A stretch of 9,015 bases of DNA from an uncultured Porphyromonadaceae bacterium (GCA_900551515.1 URWH01000068.1:1-9015), one strand, 5' to 3'. Counted from the first letter of the stretch, positions 1 through 8,727 are shown. The notes: generated by a model from the sequence alone, not told the origin. Made by a program: numbers and translations.

Positions 1-360
<360 letters not shown>

Positions 361-367
361 TTAAGCT

Positions 368-736
368 ATGATATTCAGTTCCAGACCGAAATCCGACAAG
401 AAAAGCGAGACATCATCGTCGCTCCTGCGCGAGGTGATGTACGGCCGCATTGTTTCGGGCGACTTTTTCGCCCGCAACTGGATGGCGATGCTCCTGCTGG
501 TGCTTCTGGCTCTCGTCTACATAGCCGGCAAATACACTTGCCAGACAAAAATGGAAACCGTGCAGCGGCTCACGCGCGACATCGAGATCGTAAGCACCGA
601 CGCCGTCCGCGCCAAGGCACGCTACGAAGGCCGCGTGCGTGAATCGGAAATGCAGCGCATGGCCGACGAAAACGGCCTCGGACTCTCCGTGCGCGAAGAA
701 CCCTCTTACATCATCACATCCCCCAGCCAGCAATGA
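368..736 (+). CDS. ftsL: FtsL-like cell division protein (Bacteroidota type)
   Basis: This 122-residue protein is a small bitopic membrane protein. It has a charged cytoplasmic N-terminus of about 37 residues, one hydrophobic span at about 38-55 (NWMAMLLLVLLALVYIAG), and a charged extracytoplasmic segment at about 57-100 that could form a coiled coil. Its size, topology and place between rsmH and ftsI are those of FtsL, which with its partners bridges early and late divisome proteins and activates FtsWI. Primary sequence is poorly conserved in FtsL, and Bacteroidota members form a divergent group, so the call rests on topology and synteny more than on motifs. The ATG start has no Shine-Dalgarno sequence. 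The stop overlaps the ftsI start by 4 bases (ATGA), suggesting coupled translation. Confidence 0.85.
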   Translation: MIFSSRPKSDKKSETSSSLLREVMYGRIVSGDFFARNWMAMLLLVLLALVYIAGKYTCQTKMETVQRLTRDIEIVSTDAVRAKARYEGRVRESEMQRMADENGLGLSVREEPSYIITSPSQQ

Positions 737-2808
737 AAAGAGAAAATCGCAGAAACATACTGTTACGCTATGGGCTGATCGTGTTCATCATCCTTCTGCT
801 CTCCCTGCACATTGTCTACAAGCTGGTCGACAACACCGTCCTCTCGGCCAAGGAATGGAACAAACTTGCCGAAAAGACACTCTCGCACATCGACACCATA
901 CCGCCCGTGCGCGGTGATATCCTCGCCGCCGACGGCAGCGTGCTCGCCACAAACATCCGCGTCTACACCGTCTATCTCGACTTCCGGGTGCCCAACTTCG
1001 ACGAGAAAAACTACCGCAAGTGCATACCCGAACTTGCCGACTCTCTTGCCCTCCACTTCCCCAAGCGCACCAAAAAGCAGTGGGAAGCCTACCTCAACAA
1101 GCCTCTCGCCAAGGTGAAAGGCAAACGCACCCGTTCGTTCCCCATCGCCGACCGGGTGTCGAGCGACGACATAACGCTGCTGCGCACATTCCCGTTTCTC
1201 AAAGAAAAAAAGTCGCGCAACGGCTTGCATTTCGACGATAAGCTCATCCGTGTCAACCCTTACGGGGAAATGGGCATCCGCAGCATCGGCATAGTCGGCG
1301 AGACCAAGGAATCTAAAGAACGTCATGGCGTCTATGGCCTCGAGCGTGCTCTCGACTCGCTGCTGGCCGGTAAGGTAGGCTACAGCAAAAAGGTGCCTCT
1401 GACAAGCGCCATCGTTGACTGGACCGACAAGCCGGCCGTCGACGGTTACGACGTGCTCACGACCATCGACATCAAAATGCAGGACATCGTCGAGACCGAA
1501 CTCAACAACGCGCTCGACTCATGCCAGGCAGAATGGGGCGCCGCCGTCATGATGGAGGTGGGCACCGGCGACATCAAAGCCATCGCCAACCTCGAGCTGA
1601 GCCCCGAGCCCGGCGTGGGCTATATCGAAAGCCGCAATTATGCTGTGGAGCGCTGCGAGCCCGGTTCGGTTGTCAAGCTCCTCTCGCTGCTCGTGGCCAT
1701 GGAGGACAACAAGGTGCCCGACCTCAACAAGGAATATACGACCGGCGCGAAGTTTACGCTCTTCGGCGTTTCGTGCTCCGACTGCGTCAAGAGCGACAAG
1801 CTGCCGCTGAGCCGCGCGCTCGAGTTTTCGTCGAACATCGTCATGTCACGCATGATCCTCGAAGCCTACGGCAAGAATCCCGGCGAGTTCTACACCCGCG
1901 TCAAGCAGACCGGCATCCTCAAGCCGTTCAACACCGGCATTGCCGAAGAAATGGTGCCGCGTTTCGACTCGCTCGGCTGCAAACCCTACGACAAGCTGAG
2001 TCTCACCCGACAGGCTTTCGGCTACACGACAGCCTTTTCGCCGCTCTACACATGCGCCCTCTATAACGCCGTGGCCGGCGGCGGCAAGTTTGTCAAGCCC
2101 CGCCTGGTGCGCGGATTGCGCGGCAACGGCATCGACACCACCTTCGCCGTGAGCTACGTCGGCGACCGCCTCTGTTCCGAACAAAACGCCGCCAAGCTCC
2201 GCGAGATGCTCCACGCCGTGGTGTGGGGCGAGCGAGGCACCGCACGCCACATGGTGAAAAGCGACAAAGTGGAAATCGCCGGCAAGACAGGCACCGCAAA
2301 AATGCTCTATAAAGGCCAGTATATCAGCCGTTACCGAATGAGCTTCTGCGGCTTCTTCCCCTACGACAAACCGCGCTATACCCTCATGGTCATCGTGGCC
2401 TATCCCCAGAAGCCGGGCTCCAGCCCCGAAAAGACGAGCGGCCTCGTCGTGAAAAGGGTGGCCGAAGCCATGTATGCCCGCGGCATGTTCGGCGACCGTC
2501 CCGACTATCACAAGATAGAGCAGAAACACGGCGACTATCCCACCTATTATGCCGGCCTCGGTGACCGCGGCACGCGTCTGCACGCCATGCTCGGCGGCGG
2601 CTCGCAGGCCGTGATGTCGGAGCCCAAGAGCAGTGGCTCCGGCGTGCCCGACGTGCTCGGCCTTGGATTGCGCGACGCCCTCAGCCGTCTCGAAGAGGCC
2701 GGTTACAATGTCGCTTTCACCGGTTCGGGATTCGTCGCGGGACAGAAGCCCTTGCCGGGCGACAAATGTCCCAAGGGAACGCGCATCACCCTTGAGCTCA
2801 AGGAATAG
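733..2808 (+). CDS. ftsI: Septal peptidoglycan transpeptidase FtsI (class B PBP) with C-terminal PASTA domain
   Basis: This 691-residue class B penicillin-binding protein cross-links septal peptidoglycan as the partner of FtsW. It has an N-terminal membrane anchor at about 12-31 and the dimerisation-domain motif RGDILAADG from residue 60. The transpeptidase domain carries all three active-site motifs: SxxK as S312-V-V-K315 (S312 the acylated serine), SxN as S366-S-N368, and K518-T-G520 in KTGTA. A single PASTA domain follows at about 636-691 (VPDVLGLGLRDALSRLEEAG onward); E. coli FtsI lacks one, but Bacteroidota septal PBPs often carry it. The protein is about 100 residues longer than E. coli FtsI, mostly from this tail. 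The start overlaps the ftsL stop. Position in the dcw cluster makes FtsI more likely than another class B PBP. Confidence 0.95.
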   Translation: MKRENRRNILLRYGLIVFIILLLSLHIVYKLVDNTVLSAKEWNKLAEKTLSHIDTIPPVRGDILAADGSVLATNIRVYTVYLDFRVPNFDEKNYRKCIPELADSLALHFPKRTKKQWEAYLNKPLAKVKGKRTRSFPIADRVSSDDITLLRTFPFLKEKKSRNGLHFDDKLIRVNPYGEMGIRSIGIVGETKESKERHGVYGLERALDSLLAGKVGYSKKVPLTSAIVDWTDKPAVDGYDVLTTIDIKMQDIVETELNNALDSCQAEWGAAVMMEVGTGDIKAIANLELSPEPGVGYIESRNYAVERCEPGSVVKLLSLLVAMEDNKVPDLNKEYTTGAKFTLFGVSCSDCVKSDKLPLSRALEFSSNIVMSRMILEAYGKNPGEFYTRVKQTGILKPFNTGIAEEMVPRFDSLGCKPYDKLSLTRQAFGYTTAFSPLYTCALYNAVAGGGKFVKPRLVRGLRGNGIDTTFAVSYVGDRLCSEQNAAKLREMLHAVVWGERGTARHMVKSDKVEIAGKTGTAKMLYKGQYISRYRMSFCGFFPYDKPRYTLMVIVAYPQKPGSSPEKTSGLVVKRVAEAMYARGMFGDRPDYHKIEQKHGDYPTYYAGLGDRGTRLHAMLGGGSQAVMSEPKSSGSGVPDVLGLGLRDALSRLEEAGYNVAFTGSGFVAGQKPLPGDKCPKGTRITLELKE

Positions 2809-2827
2809 TCAGTCAAACAGTCAGTCA
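2807..2827 (+). repeat. Short direct repeat at the ftsI-murE junction
   Basis: The 9-mer AGTCAGTCA occurs at 2807-2815 and again at 2819-2827, a 12-base period starting inside the ftsI TAG stop codon. It lies in the 53-base spacer before murE. It could be a small slippage duplication. I see no paired stem or known operator in it, and no function is claimed. Confidence 0.6.
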
Positions 2828-2861
2828 TCATTTTGAAATAATCGATCAAACATACCCGCTT

Positions 2862-4322
2862 ATGAAATCATTATCCGACCTCCTGTCGGCAATAACCGTC
2901 GAGGAAATAATAGGAAGCGACGCGAAAGAAATCACGTCAATAGAGTGCGACTCCAGAAAGATAAAGCTCGGCTCGCTTTTCGTTGCCGTGCGCGGCTACA
3001 ACGTCGACGGCCACAAGTTCATTCCTCTCGTCACGCTGGCCGGTGCCGCGGCAATCGTGTGTGAGGAACTTCCCGAGCGGCTCGAATCGACAGTCACCTA
3101 TATCCGCGTGGCCAACTCGGCCGTGGCGCTCGGCTACCTCGCCTCGCAGTGGTGGGGCAACCCCTCGCGCAAGCTGAAGCTTGTCGGCGTCACCGGCACC
3201 AACGGCAAGACGACCACCGCTACGCTCATCTACGAAATGGCACGCCTGATGGGCTACAAGGCAGGCCTGCTGTCGACGGTGTGCAACTATATCGACGACG
3301 AACGCGTGCCCTCGACCCAGACAACGCCCGGCGCTCTCGAGCTCAACGAGCTCCTGCACCGCATGGTCGTGGCCGGCTGCACCTACGCGGCCATGGAGGT
3401 CAGCTCCCACGCCGCACATCAGCACCGCATCGCGGGCCTGCAGTTTGCCGGCGGCATCTTCAGCAACCTCACGCGCGACCACCTCGACTATCACGGCACG
3501 GTCGAAGCCTACATCGCCGCTAAGAAGATGTTTTTCGACACCCTCCACAAAGACAGCTTCGCTCTGGTCAATGCCGACGATCCCCACGGCAGCGTGATGG
3601 TGCAGAACACCCTTGCCAAGACCTATACCTACTCGCTCCGCCAGCACGCCGATTTCATGACGCGCATCATAGAGAGCCGTCTCGACGGCACGCTGCTGTC
3701 GATCAACGGCCGCGAAGTGGAAGTGCTCTTCACCGGCCGCTTCAACGCCTATAACCTCACGGCCGTCTACGGTGCTTCGGTGCTTCTCGGCTGGGATATC
3801 GACCGCATACTCGTCGACATGAGCCGCCTCGTTCCCGTCGCCGGCCGTTTCCAGACCATCCACGGTCCCAACGGCGTGTCGGCAGTGGTCGACTACGCCC
3901 ACACCCCCGACGCTCTGGTCAACGTGCTCGACACCCTGCGCGACGTCATCAACGGTCACGGATCCGTAATCACCGTTGTAGGCGCCGGCGGCAACCGCGA
4001 CAAAGGCAAGCGCCCCATGATGGCAAAAGAGGCCGCCGCACGCAGCGAGAAACTCGTGCTCACCTCCGACAATCCCCGCGATGAGGACCCGCTGGAAATC
4101 ATCCGCGAGATGGAGCAGGGGCTCGACGACGACATGCGCCGCCGCACCGTCAGCATCGCCGACCGCCGCGAGGCAATCCGCACCGCCCTGATGCTCGCCG
4201 GAAAAGGCGACGTGGTGCTCATAGCCGGCAAGGGCCATGAAGACTATCAGGAAATCAAAGGTGTGAAACATCATTTCGACGACCGCGAGATCGTCGCCGA
4301 ATATTTTAAGTCTGTTCAATAA
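2862..4322 (+). CDS. murE: UDP-MurNAc-L-Ala-D-Glu:meso-diaminopimelate ligase MurE
   Basis: This cytoplasmic ATP-dependent Mur ligase adds the third residue of the peptidoglycan stem peptide. The 486 residues have the usual three-domain layout: an N-terminal UDP-binding domain (about 1-105, with the substrate-binding region CDSRKIKLGSLFVAVRG), a central ATPase domain with P-loop GTNGKTT at 112-118, EVSSHA at 179-184 and the lysine expected to be carbamylated at K221 (AAK), and a C-terminal domain. DNPR at 403-406 is the motif that marks meso-diaminopimelate specificity, as opposed to lysine-adding MurE. Length is normal for the family. The ATG has no Shine-Dalgarno sequence. It lies 53 bases after ftsI and 57 bases before mraY. 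No murF follows, unlike E. coli, in line with Bacteroidota dcw clusters. Confidence 0.97.
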   Translation: MKSLSDLLSAITVEEIIGSDAKEITSIECDSRKIKLGSLFVAVRGYNVDGHKFIPLVTLAGAAAIVCEELPERLESTVTYIRVANSAVALGYLASQWWGNPSRKLKLVGVTGTNGKTTTATLIYEMARLMGYKAGLLSTVCNYIDDERVPSTQTTPGALELNELLHRMVVAGCTYAAMEVSSHAAHQHRIAGLQFAGGIFSNLTRDHLDYHGTVEAYIAAKKMFFDTLHKDSFALVNADDPHGSVMVQNTLAKTYTYSLRQHADFMTRIIESRLDGTLLSINGREVEVLFTGRFNAYNLTAVYGASVLLGWDIDRILVDMSRLVPVAGRFQTIHGPNGVSAVVDYAHTPDALVNVLDTLRDVINGHGSVITVVGAGGNRDKGKRPMMAKEAAARSEKLVLTSDNPRDEDPLEIIREMEQGLDDDMRRRTVSIADRREAIRTALMLAGKGDVVLIAGKGHEDYQEIKGVKHHFDDREIVAEYFKSVQ

Positions 4323-4379
4323 CGTCCGGCCGCCCTCTCCCGCCGGCTTCATATTCAGAAAGCCAGTCATTAATTGATC

Positions 4380-5648
4380 ATGTTATATTTCCTTTTCAAA
4401 CAGCTGCAGGATGTCGGATTTCCCGGCGCGCGTCTGATGGACTACATCACGTTCCGCTCCGGAATGGCAATGCTGCTGGCTCTTTTCATCGCTCTCGTGT
4501 TCGGACGCCGTATCATCGACCGTCTGCAGATGATGCAGGTGGGCGAGATAGTCCGCAACCTCGGCCTTCAGGGGCAGCTCGAAAAAACAGGCACCCCCAC
4601 CATGGGCGGCATCATCATCATCATCTCCATACTCGTGCCGTGTCTGCTCGTAGGCAACCTCTCCAACGTCTACATGATACTGATGATCGTTGCCACCGTG
4701 TGGCTCGGAATCCTCGGGTTTCTCGACGATTATCTCAAGATCAAGCGTCACAACAAAGACGGCATGAGCGGCAAGTTCAAGATCATCGGTCAGGTGGGCC
4801 TCGGCCTCATCGTGGGCCTGACAATGTGGCTCAGCCCGAAGATCGTGATGCAGGAAAACATCGAAACCACCGTTGCCGGCGGCACTGAAGGCACCGAGAT
4901 GGTTGTGACCTACAACGGCGAAAACATCAAGGCACCGCAGACCACCATCCCCTTTGTCAAAAACAACAACTTCGACTACGCCTGGCTCACGGGCTGGATG
5001 GGCGACGATGCCGAAACCGGCGGCTGGATAGCTTTCATCCTCGTCACCATCTTCGTTGTGGCCGGCACCTCCAACGGCGCAAACCTCACCGACGGCCTCG
5101 ACGGCCTGTGCACTGGCACCTCGGCCATCATCGGGGTGGCACTCGCCATCATGGCATATCTCGGCGGCAACATAGTCTATTCGGCCTACCTCAACATCAT
5201 GTTCATTCCCGACAGCGGTGAGCTCGTGGTGTTCATGGCCGCTTTCATCGGCGCCCTCATCGGATTCCTCTGGTACAACACCTATCCCGCACAGGTGTTT
5301 ATGGGCGACACCGGCTCCCTCACCATCGGCGGTATCATCGCCGTTTTCGCGATACTCATCCGCAAGGAGTTGCTCATCCCCATCCTCTGCGCCATCTTCT
5401 TCATCGAGGATCTCTCGGTGATCATGCAGACGCTGTGGTACAAATTCTCCCGCCGCCGCACCGGAAAGCCGCAGCGCATCTTCAAGATGACGCCGCTGCA
5501 CCACCACTTCCAGATCGACGGCTCAAAAAGCGACGCGCTCATCCGCGCGCCTTATCAGCCGATTCCCGAATCGAAAATCGTGACCCGTTTCTGGATCATC
5601 GGCATCCTTCTCGCTATTGTCACATTCGTTACGCTTAAGATCAGATAA
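4380..5648 (+). CDS. mraY: Phospho-N-acetylmuramoyl-pentapeptide transferase MraY
   Basis: MraY is a polytopic inner-membrane enzyme that transfers phospho-MurNAc-pentapeptide from UDP to undecaprenyl phosphate, forming lipid I. Signature motifs are present: TPTMGG at 72-77, the catalytic-site aspartates D116-D117 in DDYLKIK, NLTDGLDGL at 235-243, GDTGS at 309-313, and the histidine triad PLHHHF at 372-377. The protein is 422 residues from this ATG. That is about 60 more than E. coli MraY, mainly from a hydrophilic loop at about 151-216 between membrane segments; Bacteroidota orthologues, as I recall them, have similar length. An in-frame TTG two codons upstream (4374) is possible, but the ATG gives the typical MLYFLF N-terminus and follows an AT-rich leader, so it is preferred. 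The gene ends 9 bases before murD. Confidence 0.96.
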   Translation: MLYFLFKQLQDVGFPGARLMDYITFRSGMAMLLALFIALVFGRRIIDRLQMMQVGEIVRNLGLQGQLEKTGTPTMGGIIIIISILVPCLLVGNLSNVYMILMIVATVWLGILGFLDDYLKIKRHNKDGMSGKFKIIGQVGLGLIVGLTMWLSPKIVMQENIETTVAGGTEGTEMVVTYNGENIKAPQTTIPFVKNNNFDYAWLTGWMGDDAETGGWIAFILVTIFVVAGTSNGANLTDGLDGLCTGTSAIIGVALAIMAYLGGNIVYSAYLNIMFIPDSGELVVFMAAFIGALIGFLWYNTYPAQVFMGDTGSLTIGGIIAVFAILIRKELLIPILCAIFFIEDLSVIMQTLWYKFSRRRTGKPQRIFKMTPLHHHFQIDGSKSDALIRAPYQPIPESKIVTRFWIIGILLAIVTFVTLKIR

Positions 5649-5657
5649 TATATTATT

Positions 5658-7043
5658 ATGGTTAACAAGACAGAGAAAAACAAGCGCCTCGTGGTGCTCG
5701 GCGGCGGCGAAAGCGGCGTCGGCGCAGCCATCCTGGCTAAAGATAAGGGCATGGACGTGTTCCTCTCCGACTCCGGCAGCGTGGCTCCGCGCTACGCCGC
5801 CGTGCTCGACGCCGAAGGCATCGAATGGGAGCACGGCCATCACTCGATGGACCGCATCCTCAACGCCGACGAGGTGGTGAAGAGCCCCGGCATACCCCCG
5901 ACATCGGCTGTCATGCAGGCCATTGCCGAACGCGGCATCCCCGTCATCTCCGAAATAGAGCTCGCCGGACGCTACACTGACGCCAAAATGGTGTGCATCA
6001 CCGGCAGCAACGGCAAGACCACCACTACGATGCTCACCTATCATATACTCCACGACGCCGGAATAAACGTGGGTCTGGCCGGCAACGTAGGCAAGAGTCT
6101 CGCACTCCAGGTGGCGCGCGAGCATCACGACGTCTACGTCATCGAGCTCTCGAGTTTCCAGCTCGAAAACATGTATGATTTCAAAGCCAACGTGGCCGTG
6201 CTGCTCAACATCACCCCCGACCATCTCGACCGCTACGACTATAAGATGCAGAACTATATCAACGCCAAGTTCCGCATCCTCAACAACCTCACCCCCGAAG
6301 ATGCCTTCATCTTCTGGCAGGACGACCCCGTCATCGAGGCACAGCTGCGGCAGATTACCACCGAAGCCCGCATGTATCCCTTCGCCGAGCATGTAGAGCG
6401 CGACACCCGCGCCTATGTCGACGACCGCGACGAACTGGTGCTCGACACCCCCGACACCTCCATGGTGATGCCGCGTGCCGAGCTGTCGCTCAACGGCCTC
6501 CACAACCTCTACAACTCCATGGCCGCCGGCCTCTCGGCCTGCCTGCTCAACATACGCAAGGACGATATCCGCCGCGCCCTCTCCAACTTTGAAGGCGTAG
6601 AGCACCGTCTGGAATTCGTTGCCGACATCGACGGCGTCCGCTACATCAACGACTCCAAGGCCACCAACGTCAACTCCTGCTGGTATGCCCTCGAAAGCAT
6701 GCCGTCGACTCCCGATCCCTCCGTGGTGCTTATCCTCGGCGGTAAGGACAAGGGCAACGACTACACCGAGATCGAGCCGTTGGTTCAGCGCAAGGTGAAG
6801 GCCATCGTGTGCATGGGCAAGGACAACGCCAAGCTCCTTGATTTCTTCACCGGCAAAGTGCCGGCTATCGCCGACACCCACTCGCTCGACGAGGCCGTGG
6901 CGCAGGCCAAGGCCTATGCCGCCCCCGGCGACACCGTGCTCCTCTCGCCCTGCTGCGCGAGCTTCGATCTGTTCCACTCCTATGAAGAGCGCGGCACCAT
7001 GTTCAAGGATGCCGTCAACGCTCTCAAATCCAAAACCTGCTGA
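5658..7043 (+). CDS. murD: UDP-N-acetylmuramoyl-L-alanine:D-glutamate ligase MurD
   Basis: MurD is a cytoplasmic ATP-dependent ligase that adds D-glutamate to UDP-MurNAc-L-Ala, the second step of stem peptide assembly. The 461 residues show a Rossmann-like N-terminal domain opening with [14 protein letters not shown], a P-loop GSNGKTTTT starting at residue 116, ELSSFQLE in the central domain, TPDHLDRY, the lysine expected to be carbamylated at K204 (NAKFRI), and DSKATN at 332-337, which is characteristic of MurD. Length is normal. The ATG lies in a very AT-rich stretch 9 bases after mraY with no Shine-Dalgarno sequence. The stop overlaps the ftsW start by 1 base (TGATG), so translation is probably coupled. 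Confidence 0.97.
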   Translation: MVNKTEKNKRLVVLGGGESGVGAAILAKDKGMDVFLSDSGSVAPRYAAVLDAEGIEWEHGHHSMDRILNADEVVKSPGIPPTSAVMQAIAERGIPVISEIELAGRYTDAKMVCITGSNGKTTTTMLTYHILHDAGINVGLAGNVGKSLALQVAREHHDVYVIELSSFQLENMYDFKANVAVLLNITPDHLDRYDYKMQNYINAKFRILNNLTPEDAFIFWQDDPVIEAQLRQITTEARMYPFAEHVERDTRAYVDDRDELVLDTPDTSMVMPRAELSLNGLHNLYNSMAAGLSACLLNIRKDDIRRALSNFEGVEHRLEFVADIDGVRYINDSKATNVNSCWYALESMPSTPDPSVVLILGGKDKGNDYTEIEPLVQRKVKAIVCMGKDNAKLLDFFTGKVPAIADTHSLDEAVAQAKAYAAPGDTVLLSPCCASFDLFHSYEERGTMFKDAVNALKSKTC

Positions 7044-8722
7044 TGGATTCAACCGCTCCGACATACAACAACGCACCCTCCGCGGCCGAACCCTCCGCGG
7101 CCGCCTCGAAATTCGCGCCCGTGGCCAAAGGCGACAAGCACCTGTGGGGTATCTACATCCTGCTGGTGATCATCTCCGTCGTCGAGCTCTACAGCGCCTC
7201 TTCGCGCGAGGTGGCCGAGGCCGGCATGGGCGTCTACGGCACTATCGTGCGCCATGCTGCCATGCTGCTCGCCGGATTCGGTATCATCTACTTCCTCCAG
7301 CGCACCCCCTACCAGAAATTCCCGAAATGGATCGTGCTGTTCACGTTTGTGAGCATCGGCATGATGATCTACACCATATTCTTCGGTGAATACATCAACG
7401 GCGCCCGCCGCAGCTTCCATTTCTTTTTCTTCTCCATCCAGCCGTCGGAATTCCTGAAGATTTCGGCCGCCATGATGCTGGCTCTGATCCTTTCGCGCAC
7501 GCAGCTCAAAGGGGGTGGCGTGTCCGACGCCGGCGTCCGGTGGACGGCCGGCATCATCCTCTTTTTCTGCATCATGCTCGTCCCGCAGGGCCTCACCAAC
7601 ACGCTCCTGCTCATGAGCATAAGCCTGTCGATGATGCTTATCGGCGGCACCACGTTCCGCAAGATGTTTTTCGTGCTGGTATTCTACGGCATGTGCTTCG
7701 GCGCCTATCTGATCTATCAGCATGTGCGCGGCTCATCGGAAAAAGAGCAGACCGAGCTGACGGCCGACGGCTCCGAGAGCGGTTCGCGCGTCAACGTGTG
7801 GAGCGACCGTCTGAGCAACTTCTGGGGCAGCGGCGAGCCGAAATACAAGCAGGAGCTCACGAGCGACAACCGTCAGGAAATGCTCGGCTACATGGCGCAG
7901 GCTCACGGAGGCATGGTTGGCGTCGGCCCCGGCAACTCGCGCGAGACATCGCGACTCCCCCTCGCTTTCACCGACTACATCTACTCCATCGTGGTCGAGG
8001 AAACCGGACTCATAGGCGGCCTCTTCATCCTCGCGCTCTATCTGTGGCTGCTGGCAAGGGCCAGCGCCATAGCCTCCAAATGCTCCAGGGCGTTCCCGGC
8101 GCTGCTGGTCATCGGCATGGCATTGGTCATCGTGTTCCAGGCCCTGTTCCACATATGCATCGTCACGGGCGTTATCCCCGTGTCGGGGCAGCCGCTGCCT
8201 CTCATCTCCAAGGGCGGCAGCTCCATTCTGGTCACATCCATCGCTTTCGGCGTGATGCTCAGCGTGAGCCGCTTCGCCGTGCGCAACAGTGGTGCTACCG
8301 CCGTTGTGGAGGGCGTGGGCGACCACGGCTGCGAGTACATGACCGGCGGCACGGTGGTCGTGCTGGGCCAGACCGGCAAGAACTTTGCAGCCGGCATGAC
8401 CGGCGGCATCGCCTATGTACTGGACGAGAACTGGGACTTCTACCAGCGCGTGAACAAGGAGACCGTCAGCCTTGAGCCGGTGGAGCATAAGTACGATGTT
8501 GCCACCCTGAAGGAGCTGATTCGCGCCCATGTGGAGGCCACCGGCTCTCCGCGCGGCAAAGAGATCCTGGATAATTTCAGTGCGTTCCTGCCCAAATTCA
8601 AAAAGGTGCTGCCTTACGATTACGACCGGATGCTGCGGGTCATTGCCTCGGTAGAGGAGCGTGGTCTGGACGGCGAGCAGGCACAGATCGAAGCATTCTA
8701 TGCAGTGCAGAAGCATAAGTAA
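7043..8722 (+). CDS. ftsW: Hybrid ORF: FtsW septal glycosyltransferase joined in frame to the C-terminal end of GltB
   Basis: The first ~410 residues are FtsW, the SEDS-family glycan polymerase that works with FtsI at the septum. Visible are a cytoplasmic tail (1-32) and about ten hydrophobic spans. SEDS motifs include NGARRSF at 119-125, IQPSEFLK at 132-139, GVGPGNS at 293-299 and [12 protein letters not shown] at 309-320, whose D311 aligns with the essential SEDS aspartate as I recall it. [16 protein letters not shown] follows at 379-394. A hydrophilic loop of about 80 residues lies at 228-310. FtsW similarity stops near S409-R410, close to where the family normally ends. From R410 the protein is GltB (separate entry), so only a short FtsW tail appears lost. 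A natural fusion is very unlikely: the appended part is a fragment of a large cytoplasmic enzyme and is followed by gltD. Confidence 0.9.
   Translation: MDSTAPTYNNAPSAAEPSAAASKFAPVAKGDKHLWGIYILLVIISVVELYSASSREVAEAGMGVYGTIVRHAAMLLAGFGIIYFLQRTPYQKFPKWIVLFTFVSIGMMIYTIFFGEYINGARRSFHFFFFSIQPSEFLKISAAMMLALILSRTQLKGGGVSDAGVRWTAGIILFFCIMLVPQGLTNTLLLMSISLSMMLIGGTTFRKMFFVLVFYGMCFGAYLIYQHVRGSSEKEQTELTADGSESGSRVNVWSDRLSNFWGSGEPKYKQELTSDNRQEMLGYMAQAHGGMVGVGPGNSRETSRLPLAFTDYIYSIVVEETGLIGGLFILALYLWLLARASAIASKCSRAFPALLVIGMALVIVFQALFHICIVTGVIPVSGQPLPLISKGGSSILVTSIAFGVMLSVSRFAVRNSGATAVVEGVGDHGCEYMTGGTVVVLGQTGKNFAAGMTGGIAYVLDENWDFYQRVNKETVSLEPVEHKYDVATLKELIRAHVEATGSPRGKEILDNFSAFLPKFKKVLPYDYDRMLRVIASVEERGLDGEQAQIEAFYAVQKHK
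7076..7103 (+). repeat. In-frame tandem repeat in the FtsW N-terminal tail
   Basis: The 13-mer CCCTCCGCGGCCG is present at 7076-7088 and 7091-7103 with a 15-base period, so it keeps the frame and encodes PSAAE followed by PSAAA. It sits in the disordered-looking cytoplasmic tail before the first membrane span. It is probably a recent slippage duplication with little effect. Confidence 0.7.
8270..8290. other. Probable chimeric junction between a Bacteroidales dcw contig and a Clostridia-like gltBD contig
   Basis: Upstream of this interval the protein reads as FtsW (…VMLSVSR); downstream it reads as GltB ([20 protein letters not shown]…). RFAVRNSG is a conserved GltB motif, and SR[FY] plus a small residue is a natural end to the FtsW family's last helix. 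About 20 bases could therefore have been shared by both sources and bridged by an assembler. Codon choice, ribosome binding site style and gene neighbourhood all change here. The exact breakpoint cannot be fixed from one sequence. A real recombination event is possible but much less likely. Confidence 0.85.
8270..8722 (+). CDS. gltB: Glutamate synthase large subunit GltB, C-terminal GXGXG domain fragment
   Basis: The last ~150 residues of the hybrid ORF are the C-terminal end of the glutamate synthase alpha subunit, the enzyme that makes two glutamates from glutamine and 2-oxoglutarate. The conserved GXGXG beta-helix motifs are clear: [20 protein letters not shown], then [21 protein letters not shown]. 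These lead into the usual helical tail ending in AFYAVQKHK. Full-length GltB is about 1,500 residues, so the glutaminase, central and FMN/iron-sulfur synthase domains are absent and this piece cannot act as a synthase. Leucine codons after the junction up to the stop are nine CTG and one CTT with no CTC, unlike the CTC-rich genes upstream. gltD follows after 14 bases, the normal operon arrangement. Confidence 0.93.
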   Translation, partial: RFAVRNSGATAVVEGVGDHGCEYMTGGTVVVLGQTGKNFAAGMTGGIAYVLDENWDFYQRVNKETVSLEPVEHKYDVATLKELIRAHVEATGSPRGKEILDNFSAFLPKFKKVLPYDYDRMLRVIASVEERGLDGEQAQIEAFYAVQKHK

Positions 8723-8727
8723 GGAGG
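8721..8727 (+). promoter_or_regulatory. Strong Shine-Dalgarno sequence of gltD
   Basis: AAGGAGG overlaps the end of the gltB TAA stop and ends 9 bases before the gltD ATG at 8737. None of the six starts in the dcw part (368, 733, 2862, 4380, 5658, 7043) has such a motif. This fits a Bacillota origin for this end and a Bacteroidota origin for the rest. Confidence 0.9.

Noticed and set aside
2809..2861. Promoter before murE in the 53-base spacer
   Set aside because: A TTTG occurs near 2832 but no matching TAnnTTTG element lies at the right distance, so a Bacteroidota promoter is not supported.
4326..4346. Possible hairpin (CCGGC…GCCGG) between murE and mraY as a terminator
   Set aside because: The stem is only 5 bp with an 11-base loop and no T-tract follows; a terminator inside this operon would also be unexpected.
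2937..4370. Long open frame of 477 codons on the minus strand opposite murE
   Set aside because: Its translation is rich in His, Val, Ala and Gly with no recognisable domain, and it mirrors a clear murE. It is a by-product of GC-biased codon use.
4374..4379. TTG at 4374 as the mraY start
   Set aside because: The ATG at 4380 gives the family-typical N-terminus and is a better start codon; the TTG would add only Met-Ile.
5523..7076. Long open frame of 517 codons on the minus strand opposite murD
   Set aside because: Same shadow pattern: low-complexity His/Val/Gly-rich translation over a fully supported murD, with no start signal or domain. The similar minus-strand frame at 4383-5507 opposite mraY is rejected for the same reason.
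7043..8722. A natural FtsW-glutamate synthase fusion linking nitrogen metabolism to division
   Set aside because: The appended piece is only the structural C-terminal end of GltB, followed by its normal partner gltD with a different ribosome binding site style. The domain has no catalytic capacity alone, and the expected dcw genes are missing. A chimeric join explains all of this.
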